Shown here: positions 8,678-15,916 of the stretch, one piece after another
Position numbering within the stretch: the stretch's first letter is position 1
Layout: each line of letters opens with the position of its first letter
Source: Novosphingobium resinovorum
GTDB taxonomy: Bacteria; Pseudomonadota; Alphaproteobacteria; Sphingomonadales; Sphingomonadaceae
Length of the DNA: 64,000 bases
Assembly: GCF_027922145.1 (NCBI RefSeq)
Contig: NZ_BSFC01000044.1
Span: forward strand, 248,001-312,000
Direction of reading: 5' to 3'
Notes under the pieces: generated by a model
What the model was told of the DNA's origin: nothing
The model's input: only the letters and a program-made list of their open reading frames with translations
Databases searched by the model: none
Translations under genes and position numbers: made by a program

Positions 8678-9640
8678 CTAAACCCGCATTACGACCCGCC
8701 CGAACGGATGCCCTTCCGCGACGAAGCGGTGCGCCTCCACGGCGTCGGCCAGACCGAACTCTCGGTCGATCGGCATGGCCAGTTCGCCGGCGTGGGCTTT
8801 CGAAAATAGGTCTGCAAGCAGTGCGTGGACGCGCGGCGTGTGCATGTCGCGGCCGAACGAGATGCCGGTCACCTGCATGGCCTTGCGGATCAGTTCGAAG
8901 AATCCGAAGCTGGGCAGCGTACCTTCCGCCGCGCCGACCACTGCATAACGTCCGTGCCCGCGCAGAGCCTCGACGAGCGCGTCCTTGCCCGCCCCGCCTG
9001 CGAGGTCGAGAGCGAGGTCCACGCCCTTGCCCGCGGTGATTTCCCTGCAGCGCGCGGCAATGTCCTCGCGCCGGTAGTCGATACCGTGCGTCAGGCCGAA
9101 AGGGTCAATCCGCGCGAGGCGTTCGGGGCTGGATGCGGTGCCGATCACGATGGCGCTCGCCTGCGATGCAAGCTGCACGGCGGCAAGCCCGACGCCGCCC
9201 GCCGCGCCCTGGATCAGCACGGTTTCTCCCGCGACCAGTCCACCGTAAGTGAACAGCGCGTCGTAGGCCGTCCCGAAGGCGATCGGCACCACCGCGGCAA
9301 GGGTAAGGTCCATGCCGTCCGGAACCGGATAGGCGTAAGTCTCGGGCACCGCGAACAGTTCGGCGTGGCTGCCGTTCCAGTTGAAGCCGACGACGCGGTC
9401 GCCGGGCGCGAAGCGCGTCACTTCGGCGCCCACCGCCGCGACCGTCCCCGCCGCCTGATAGCCGGGCACGAAGGGTGTGCGGGCGGGCGGCGTGTGGATG
9501 CGGTTGAGCAGGTCGCCGCCTTCGATCGAGATCACTTCGACCCGGATGAGCACGGTCCGCGGACCTACCGCCGGATCGGGCTGTTCGCCGAAGTGCATGA
9601 CCTCGGGGCCGCCGTTCTCTTTGTACCAGACTGCCTTCAT
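8678..9640 (-). CDS. Zinc-independent quinone oxidoreductase (MDR superfamily)
   Basis: About 320 residues. An N-terminal GroES-like domain (ISIEGGDLLNR, PFVPGYQAAGTV) is followed by a Rossmann domain with the nucleotide loop GAAGGVGLAAVQLA. The structural zinc cysteines of alcohol dehydrogenases are absent, which fits NADPH:quinone reductases. The reaction would be NADPH-dependent reduction of a quinone or enone in the cytoplasm. GGGAGAG precedes the ATG. The physiological substrate cannot be assigned. Confidence 0.88.
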   Translation of the reverse strand: MKAVWYKENGGPEVMHFGEQPDPAVGPRTVLIRVEVISIEGGDLLNRIHTPPARTPFVPGYQAAGTVAAVGAEVTRFAPGDRVVGFNWNGSHAELFAVPETYAYPVPDGMDLTLAAVVPIAFGTAYDALFTYGGLVAGETVLIQGAAGGVGLAAVQLASQASAIVIGTASSPERLARIDPFGLTHGIDYRREDIAARCREITAGKGVDLALDLAGGAGKDALVEALRGHGRYAVVGAAEGTLPSFGFFELIRKAMQVTGISFGRDMHTPRVHALLADLFSKAHAGELAMPIDREFGLADAVEAHRFVAEGHPFGRVVMRV

Positions 9641-9746
9641 CGTGCTCTCCCGTGTCTTGTCGGCTTCTCCTGCCAGTTGCGACGCATGGGGCGCATCTGG
9701 TCAATCGGAGAGGGTCGGAACCGCTGCCGGAAGCAAGCGAGGCGCA

Positions 9747-10490
9747 TCACGGCGTGAAGCGGAAATAGGCCATCACGCGCGCGCCGTAGTGGCGGTCGGT
9801 CCAGCGAGTGAGCGGATCGACCTCGTCCTTCCCGATCGAGGTGCCGGAATAGCGCAGCCCCAATGCGTAGTTGGAGTCAGTGTACTCGGCCCCGACGTGG
9901 TGATCGAGGTAGTCCCCGCCCGGACGCAGGCGTAACGCGCGCGGATCGCCGTTGGAGGAGCCGCTGGTGTGGCCGACCCCGCCGTAAAGCGTCACCGGCG
10001 TGCCCGGAATGCTCGCCGAAAGCTGGGCGTCGAGGTAGAGGTTGCTGCCGCCGATGGCATCCTGCGAGGGCGCGAAGGCGGCGCCTAGCACCAGCTGCGC
10101 CGGGCCGAGCGTGCGCGCGACTTCGCCGGTCAGTTCGCCATAACTCGTCCCCGAATGGCCGACGAAGACATTGCCGCGCAGACCGGCGGAGAAATCCCAG
10201 CCCCCGCTGCGCAAGGTATAGCGCGGCGCGACCGTCAGGCCGAGATCGGCGCCGCCATGGCGTGCGGCATCGCGCAGGGTCACCGCGTCGAAGTCGATCC
10301 CAAGGTCGTATGTCAGCGGCACCGAGGCCGAGGCGCCGAGCGCGGCCTTGCCGCCGCTGCTGCTCAGGCCCCGGTCGCGGTGATCGGTTTCGGCCTCGAA
10401 GGACAGGGTGGAACCGGCTGACTGCGCATGGGCGTCAGAAAAAACGAGGCCGCCGCAGATCGCGACGGCCAGGCAGAAGATATATCGCAT
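9747..10490 (-). CDS. TorF-like putative porin, outer-membrane beta-barrel
   Basis: About 247 residues with a signal peptide (MRYIFCLAVAICGG through DAHA-QS), then alternating amphipathic strands rich in Gly, Ser, Tyr and Asp and ending in an aromatic residue close to the C-terminus (YFRFTP), as beta-barrels do. The mature N-terminus (STLSFEAETDHRDRGLS) resembles the TIGR02001/TorF family found widely in Proteobacteria. The family's transport role is not firmly established. Confidence 0.75.
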   Translation of the reverse strand: MRYIFCLAVAICGGLVFSDAHAQSAGSTLSFEAETDHRDRGLSSSGGKAALGASASVPLTYDLGIDFDAVTLRDAARHGGADLGLTVAPRYTLRSGGWDFSAGLRGNVFVGHSGTSYGELTGEVARTLGPAQLVLGAAFAPSQDAIGGSNLYLDAQLSASIPGTPVTLYGGVGHTSGSSNGDPRALRLRPGGDYLDHHVGAEYTDSNYALGLRYSGTSIGKDEVDPLTRWTDRHYGARVMAYFRFTP

Positions 10491-10525
10491 GCGATTGATC
10501 TAGCAGTCTTTCCCGTGTCTGTCCG

Positions 10526-10951
10526 TCAATTCGCGGCGAAGTGATGCGCGGCGTCGATGGCGGCGAGGGCATGCTCGCGGTCGGTGCTTGCGGCTTCGGC
10601 CAGATGCGCGGCGATGGCGGGCGTCTTGTCATCGACGAGCCGCGCGAGCTGGGCGTCGCGGCTGCGGCAGTCGCCGGGTAGCTGGCGGGTGAAAGTCTCC
10701 TTGCCGGGCAGCGCTGCGGTCAGGGCATGGGCGCCATCGGCGATGACGCGTTCGACCGAGACACTTGCGGTCATCACGCAGCGCTGCGTGCTCTGGCGTG
10801 CGGGCGGGGCAATGCCGATGGTGCGCATGCTGGTCTCGACACGGGCGCGGTAGTCGATGCTGTAAGTGCTGCCGCGGTGGTCGAGGCTCACGCTATGGAC
10901 GGGCGCGGCGGCGGTGGCGGCAGCGAAAGCGGCAAGGGCGATCAGGCTCAT
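10526..10951 (-). CDS. Hypothetical exported protein
   Basis: About 141 residues from the ATG at 10951, which has GGAGGAACC directly upstream. The N-terminus (MSLIALAAFAAATAAAP) is a short signal peptide. Two cysteines (QRCVMTAS and GDCRSRD) could form a disulfide in the periplasm. I do not recognise a family. Two palindromes lie just upstream of its start. Confidence 0.65.
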   Translation of the reverse strand: MSLIALAAFAAATAAAPVHSVSLDHRGSTYSIDYRARVETSMRTIGIAPPARQSTQRCVMTASVSVERVIADGAHALTAALPGKETFTRQLPGDCRSRDAQLARLVDDKTPAIAAHLAEAASTDREHALAAIDAAHHFAAN

Positions 10952-10967
10952 GGTTCCTCCCAAAAAT

Positions 10968-11004
10968 GCCTAAATATTAGGCAATAATGCACAATCCTTG
11001 TGCA
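10968..11004. promoter_or_regulatory. Two adjacent palindromes upstream of the exported protein gene
   Basis: GCCTAA-ATA-TTAGGC (10968-10982) and TGCACAA-TCC-TTGTGCA (10988-11004) are perfect inverted repeats 17-53 bases upstream of the minus-strand start at 10951. They look like operator sites; part of the second recurs upstream of the cyclopropane synthase gene at 42760. Confidence 0.45.
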
Positions 11005-11060
11005 ATCGGAGGTAGGAGGCAATTGCTGCCCGCTTGTTGCCGAACGGTGATGATCTCTGT

Positions 11061-12527
11061 TCAGCGCTTTACGGTAATCGAGGCGGTGCCGTCCGCCCAG
11101 ACCGGCAGATAGAGGCCGCGGCCTGCCGCCTGGATACGTCCGGTGCGGGTGCGTGTCACCTCGGCGCGGACGACGAGGTCGCCTTCGCGCTTGTCCTCGA
11201 TCGCGCGGCCGATCTTGCCGAGGAGTTTGCCATAATCCTTCTCGAAATTCTGCGCCAGCGCGCCCGCGATCGTCGCGCTCATGCCCGGCGTGTTGGCGAG
11301 GCGCAGGATCAGGTCGCCGCCGCGCATGTCGGTGGTGCCGCTGACCTCGAAATCCTCGAAGCCGATCCGGCGCGAATCCTCGGCATTGACGGGCACGCCG
11401 GTCATCCAGACGGTGCCTTTGGTTGCACCGAGCTTGCCCGCTTCGTCGCGCGCGGTGAAATCGAGGCCGACGGCGATGCGCCCGCCGGTGGTGCCGTAGA
11501 TCGTGGCCTTGTGGAAATCGGTACGCACCGGGCCGACGCCGGGCACTGCGAAGGGGCGTGTGGAGCGCTTGCGCAGCGCCTTCATCAGCACCGGTTCCAG
11601 TTCATGGTAATCGGCGACGACCGGGATGAAGAAGGCGAGGCGACCGGCCTGTGCTTGCAACGGCTTGACCCGCGGCAGCGGGGTCGGCGCGGGGTCATCG
11701 GGCCGCCGACCGACGAAGGTTTCGGTCACCGCCTTCACGCCGAGGCGCAGCAGCATACGTTTGCCGTCGAGTTCGTAGCCGCCGTACTGCAGTTCGGTGG
11801 GTTTCACGCGCATCCACACCGGCGGGTTCTCGCGGTTGAGCGACAGGGTGGTGAAGGCCGAGTTCCACGCCTGCTCGACCTGGCGGCGCAGTTGCAGGCG
11901 GCCGAGCTGGCCGGGCAGTTCACGCTCCAGCTTGGCTATCACCGGGGCCAGCTTGCGGTCGGCCTTTTCGGTGAAGTCGATGCGCTGGCCGAGAAATTCC
12001 GCATGCGGGGAGTTGGTCCAGTCATAGCGGATGTCCACGGTCCCGCGCGGCGTCCAGTCGTCGGCGAGGGTGATGCGCACGGTGGCTTCCGCCACGGCGT
12101 CGGCGGTTGCGGTCTCGCGCTTGAGCATGCCGCCGATGTCCTCGGCGCGCAGGACGGCGTGGAGCGGCATCGTCAGGCGGATTTCCTTGCCGCGCCCGGC
12201 GAAAGTCATCGGGCCGCGGGTCACGTCCCCGACGATCCGGCACTTGAGCGCCGGGGTCTTGAGGGTGGTGATGCCAAGATCGACCTGCTTCGACTTCACG
12301 CAAGTCTGGCCGGGCTTGTCGATGGTCCAGAGGGTGCGGGGTATCTCCCGGTCGAGCGCGGCGGCGAGTTCGGTGAGGTCCGCCGTGACCGGGACGGTGA
12401 TGAGCGACGCCTGCGGTTCGATCCGGATTTCGTCATGGGCGCGCGGCGGGGGCTGGAAGCGTTCGCGCTTGCAGGCGGTGAGTGCGAGGGTGCCCGCCAG
12501 AACCGGCAGGATAATGCGCAAGGCCAT
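11061..12527 (-). CDS. DUF4403 family lipoprotein
   Basis: About 488 residues. From the ATG at 12527 the protein opens with a short signal and a lipobox (LALTAC-K), so it should be lipidated; GGGGCG lies upstream of that ATG, whereas the ATG at 12551 has no ribosome site. The body carries repeated beta-rich segments typical of DUF4403 (for example ITVPVTADLTELAAALDREIP near the N-terminus), a family of unknown function related to lipid-binding tubular folds. No operon partner is evident. Confidence 0.75.
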   Translation of the reverse strand: MALRIILPVLAGTLALTACKRERFQPPPRAHDEIRIEPQASLITVPVTADLTELAAALDREIPRTLWTIDKPGQTCVKSKQVDLGITTLKTPALKCRIVGDVTRGPMTFAGRGKEIRLTMPLHAVLRAEDIGGMLKRETATADAVAEATVRITLADDWTPRGTVDIRYDWTNSPHAEFLGQRIDFTEKADRKLAPVIAKLERELPGQLGRLQLRRQVEQAWNSAFTTLSLNRENPPVWMRVKPTELQYGGYELDGKRMLLRLGVKAVTETFVGRRPDDPAPTPLPRVKPLQAQAGRLAFFIPVVADYHELEPVLMKALRKRSTRPFAVPGVGPVRTDFHKATIYGTTGGRIAVGLDFTARDEAGKLGATKGTVWMTGVPVNAEDSRRIGFEDFEVSGTTDMRGGDLILRLANTPGMSATIAGALAQNFEKDYGKLLGKIGRAIEDKREGDLVVRAEVTRTRTGRIQAAGRGLYLPVWADGTASITVKR

Positions 12528-12595
12528 GCGTGAAACGCCCCGTGGAACCATAGTCGCGGTGAAATTCGCGAGCGGCGGGCGGGTTCCAATTCAGG

Positions 12596-12940
12596 TTATC
12601 GTCGGCAGGTGCTTACGAGTGCGGCGACGGCGGTTTCGGGCGCGCGCAGCACCTCGCAGGCGGGGATGCGGATGATGGCGATGCCGTGTTCGCACAGCCA
12701 GGCGTCGCGATGGAGGTCGTGCTCGGGGTTCTCGCCCATGTCGTGAACCGCGCCGTGGATCTCGATTCCGGTCTTTGCGGAGGGGCAGTAGAAATCGAGC
12801 ACGTAAGGGCCGATCGGATGCTGGCGGCGGAACTTCAGACCCATTGGGGAGCGGCGCAAGTGTTGCCAGAGGATGACTTCCGGCGGGGTCATGGTGCGGC
12901 GGAGGTTGCGCGCATGGCGGATCGTCTGGATTGGCGGCAT
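12596..12940 (-). CDS. DUF559 endonuclease-like domain protein
   Basis: About 114 residues starting at MPPIQTIRHARNLRR. DUF559 proteins have a Vsr-like PD-(D/E)xK fold, and the characteristic blocks are present: TPPEVILWQHLRR, GLKFRRQHPIGPYVLDFYC and a C-terminal GIAIIRIPACEVL. The expected acidic residue in the ExDG motif is His here (IEIHG), so catalytic competence is uncertain. A long palindromic repeat begins immediately upstream of its start and supplies its 5' region. Function in sphingomonads is not established. Confidence 0.75.
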   Translation of the reverse strand: MPPIQTIRHARNLRRTMTPPEVILWQHLRRSPMGLKFRRQHPIGPYVLDFYCPSAKTGIEIHGAVHDMGENPEHDLHRDAWLCEHGIAIIRIPACEVLRAPETAVAALVSTCRR

Positions 12941-12945
12941 GCTGT

Positions 12946-13085
12946 CCCCTCCACCACCGACTGCGTCGGCGGTCCCCCTCCCCATTGCTTCGCAACAGGG
13001 AGGATTAGAAGTTAGAATGCCTTAATCCTCCCTGTCCCGCAGGGATGGGGAGGGGGACCGCCCGCGCAGCGGGTGGTGGAGGGGG
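12946..13085. repeat. Long palindromic repeat, family B copy 1
   Basis: Two roughly 60-base arms, each with CCTCCCTGT, GATGGGGAGGGGGACCGCC and GGTGGTGGAGGGG-type blocks, lie in inverted orientation around 12946-13007 and 13023-13085. Related copies lie at 21415-21536 and 30951-31079. It would form a very large cruciform or RNA hairpin. Confidence 0.85.
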
Positions 13086-13098
13086 CCCAAGCGCAAAC

Positions 13099-13126
13099 GA
13101 AAAAGGCCGGCGCTTTCGCACCGGCC
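13099..13126 (-). terminator. Rho-independent terminator after lpdA
   Basis: On the minus strand, GGCCGG pairs with CCGGCC around a 10-base loop and is followed by TTTTTCGTTT. It lies 25 bases after the lpdA stop codon. Confidence 0.8.
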
Positions 13127-13150
13127 CCTTCGCTCAGCCTGACGGCGCGA

Positions 13151-14560
13151 TCACATGTGGATCGGCTTGCCCGTCACGGCCATCGCCGCTTCCTTGATCG
13201 CTTCCGAGTGGGTCGGGTGCGCGTGGCAGGTGTAGGCGATGTCTTCCGAGGTCGCGCCGAATTCCATGGCCTGCGCGGCTTGTGCGATCATCGTGCCCGC
13301 CACCGAGGCGATGCACCACACGCCGAGCACGCGGTCGGTCTCGGCATCGGCGATGACCTTCACGAAGCCGTCGGGCTCGTGGTTGGTCTTGGCGCGCGAG
13401 TTCGCCAGCATCGGGAACTTGCCGACCTTGATCGCACCGCGCTCCTTGGCGGCTTCCTCGGTCAGGCCCACGCCCGCGATCTCGGGCTGGGTGTAGACCA
13501 CGCCCGGGATGACGTCGTGGTTCACGATGCCGGTCAGGCCCGCGATGTTCTCGGCGACGGCGATGCCTTCGTCCTCGGCCTTGTGCGCGAGCATCGGGCC
13601 GGGGATCACGTCGCCGATCGCCCAGACGCCGTCCACCTTGGTGGCGAAGTCGTGGTCGGTCTCGATCTGCGCGCGGGCGTTCAGCTCAAGGCCGATATTG
13701 CCGAGGCCGAGGCCTTCGGTGTTGGGACGGCGGCCGATCGAGACGAGGACGACGTCAGCCTCGATCACTTCGGCGTCACCGCCCTTGGCAGGCTCGACGG
13801 TGACCTTGGCGCTCTTGCCCCCATTCACTTCGGCCACGGTCACGCCGGTGACCTTGGTGCCGAGCTTCAGGGCCATGCCCTGCTTCTTGAAGATCTTGGC
13901 GGCTTCTTTGCGGACGTCGCCGTCCATGCCGGGGAGCAGCTGGTCGAGGAATTCGACCACGGTGACTTCCGCACCCAGACGACGCCACACCGAGCCCAGT
14001 TCCAGGCCGATCACGCCGCCGCCGATGACGACCATCTTCTTCGGCACCGAAGCCAGTTCCAGCGCGCCGGTGGAGTCAACCACCACGCCGCCTTCGTTGT
14101 CGATCTCGACGCCCGGGAGCGGGGTGACCGACGAGCCGGTGGCGATGACGATGTTCTTGGCGGTCACGGTCTTGCCCGCGACCTCGACGCTATGCGCGTC
14201 CTTGAACTGGGCGTAGCCCTTCAGCCAGTCGACCTTGTTCTTCTTGAAGAGGAACTCGATGCCGCCGGTCAGGCCCTTGATCGCGTCGAGGCGCTGGCCC
14301 TGCATGGTGGGCAGGTCGAGTTCGGGGGTGACCTTGATGCCCATCGCGGCCATCGCGCCGCCCTTGGCCGCTTCGAAGTATTCCGAAGCGTGGAGCAGGG
14401 CCTTCGAGGGGATGCAGCCCACGTTGAGGCAGGTGCCGCCCAGCGTCTCGCGCCCTTCGGCGCAGGCGGTCTTGAGGCCCAGCTGCGCCGCGCGGATCGC
14501 CGCGACATAACCGCCGGGGCCGGCACCGATGACAAGGACGTCGTAGTCGTAATCAGCCAT
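13151..14560 (-). CDS. lpdA: Dihydrolipoamide dehydrogenase (E3 of 2-oxoglutarate dehydrogenase)
   Basis: Flavoprotein of about 469 residues that reoxidises dihydrolipoamide with NAD+. The FAD loop GAGPGGYVAA is at residues 12-21, and the redox disulfide is Cys44/Cys49 in GGTCLNVGCIPSK. A second nucleotide-binding loop is VIGGGVIGLELG, and the C-terminal HAHPTHSEA supplies the catalytic His/Glu of the dimer partner. The start is the ATG at 14560. It follows sucA-sucB on the same strand but is separated from sucB by a terminator-like hairpin, so it may be expressed partly independently, as suits an E3 shared with other complexes. Confidence 0.97.
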   Translation of the reverse strand: MADYDYDVLVIGAGPGGYVAAIRAAQLGLKTACAEGRETLGGTCLNVGCIPSKALLHASEYFEAAKGGAMAAMGIKVTPELDLPTMQGQRLDAIKGLTGGIEFLFKKNKVDWLKGYAQFKDAHSVEVAGKTVTAKNIVIATGSSVTPLPGVEIDNEGGVVVDSTGALELASVPKKMVVIGGGVIGLELGSVWRRLGAEVTVVEFLDQLLPGMDGDVRKEAAKIFKKQGMALKLGTKVTGVTVAEVNGGKSAKVTVEPAKGGDAEVIEADVVLVSIGRRPNTEGLGLGNIGLELNARAQIETDHDFATKVDGVWAIGDVIPGPMLAHKAEDEGIAVAENIAGLTGIVNHDVIPGVVYTQPEIAGVGLTEEAAKERGAIKVGKFPMLANSRAKTNHEPDGFVKVIADAETDRVLGVWCIASVAGTMIAQAAQAMEFGATSEDIAYTCHAHPTHSEAIKEAAMAVTGKPIHM

Positions 14561-14633
14561 TGTAGGCCTCCTCACGCTCGTGCTTCGCACAATCAGTCAC
14601 GAGCGGTAATAATCGTTTCAGCGCAAGTGAAAA

Positions 14634-14665
14634 CCCCGCCCGACCAGAGTTCGGGGCGGGCGGGG
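14634..14665 (-). terminator. Terminator-like hairpin between sucB and lpdA
   Basis: CCCCGCCCG (14634-14642) pairs perfectly with CGGGCGGGG (14657-14665). On the minus strand the stem is followed by TTTTC. It may partially terminate sucAB transcripts before lpdA. Confidence 0.6.
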
Positions 14666-14675
14666 CTTGTCAGTC

Positions 14676-15908
14676 TCAGAGGTCGATCAGCAGACGGGTG
14701 GGGTCTTCGATCGCTTCCTTGATGGTCTTGAGCGCGGTGACCGCCTCGCGGCCGTCGATCAGGCGGTGGTCGTAGGACAGCGCGATGTACATCATCGGGC
14801 GGATCACGATCTCACCGTTGCGGACCACAGCGCGGTCCTCGATGCGGTGGAGGCCCAGCACCGCCGACTGCGGCGGGTTGATGATCGGGGTGGACATGAG
14901 GCCACCGAACACGCCGCCGTTCGAGATGGTGAAGGTGCCGCCGGCCATGTCGGCCATGGTCAGCGTGCCTTCCTTGGCCTTCTTGCCGAAGTTCGCGATC
15001 GCCTTCTCGATGCCGGCGAAGCCCAGCTTGTCGCAGTCCTTGACGACCGGGACGACGAGGCCGTTCGGGGCCGAGACCGCGATCGAGATGTCGACGTAGT
15101 CGTGGTAGACGATCTGGTCGCCGTCGATCTGCGCGTTGACGGCCGGAATGTCCTTCAGCGCCAGGACCGAAGCCTTGGCGAAGAACGACATGAAGCCCAG
15201 CTTGATGCCGTGCTTCTTCTGGAACACGTCCTTGTACTTCTCACGCGCCTCGATGACGGCCGACATGTCGACGTCGTTGAAGGTGGTGAGGAGGGCGGCG
15301 TTGTCCTGCGCGGACTTGAGGCGCTTGGCGATCGTCTGGCGCAGGCGCGTCATCTTCACGCGCTCTTCGCCGCGCGCGGCGGGAGCGGCAGCAGCAGCCG
15401 GGACCGATGCGGCAGGCGCCGAGGCGGCGGGCTTGTTCTTGGCGGCTTCGAGGACGTCGTCCTTGGTGATGCGGCCGTCCTTGCCGGTGCCCTTGATCGA
15501 CGCGGGGTCGATGCCGTGCTCCAGGATCGCGCGGCGCACGGCCGGCGAGAGGACCGATGCACCGGCCGAGGCTTCGTCAGCCGCAGGAGCGGCTGCGGGA
15601 GCCGGGGTCGTGGCAGGTGCCGAGGCAGCGGGAGCCGCAGCGGCGGGCTTGGCGGCTGCGGGAGCGCCTGCGCCCTCTTCGATCGTGGCGATCAGCGCGC
15701 CGACGACGACGGTGTCGCCTTCGGCAACCAGCTGCTGGCCCATGATGCCCGCGTGGGGCGCCATGACGTCGATCGCGACCTTGTCGGTCTCGAGGCTGGC
15801 GATGGGCTCGTCAGCGGCAACGGCTTCGCCGGGCTGCTTCAGCCACTGGCCGATGGTGGCTTCGGCGACGGATTCCCCAAGGACGGGGACCTTGACTTCG
15901 GTGGTCAT
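14676..15908 (-). CDS. sucB: 2-oxoglutarate dehydrogenase E2, dihydrolipoyl succinyltransferase
   Basis: About 410 residues. The N-terminal lipoyl domain carries the modified Lys43 in LETDKVAID, followed by an Ala/Pro-rich linker, a peripheral-subunit-binding domain (SPAVRRAILEHGIDPASIKGTG), a second Ala/Pro linker, and the catalytic acyltransferase domain ending with SYDHRLIDGREAV, which contains the active-site His and Asp. It transfers succinyl groups from E1 to CoA in the TCA cycle. It starts eight bases after the sucA stop, so the two are co-transcribed. Confidence 0.97.
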   Translation of the reverse strand: MTTEVKVPVLGESVAEATIGQWLKQPGEAVAADEPIASLETDKVAIDVMAPHAGIMGQQLVAEGDTVVVGALIATIEEGAGAPAAAKPAAAAPAASAPATTPAPAAAPAADEASAGASVLSPAVRRAILEHGIDPASIKGTGKDGRITKDDVLEAAKNKPAASAPAASVPAAAAAPAARGEERVKMTRLRQTIAKRLKSAQDNAALLTTFNDVDMSAVIEAREKYKDVFQKKHGIKLGFMSFFAKASVLALKDIPAVNAQIDGDQIVYHDYVDISIAVSAPNGLVVPVVKDCDKLGFAGIEKAIANFGKKAKEGTLTMADMAGGTFTISNGGVFGGLMSTPIINPPQSAVLGLHRIEDRAVVRNGEIVIRPMMYIALSYDHRLIDGREAVTALKTIKEAIEDPTRLLIDL

Positions 15909-15916
15909 GATTTATC

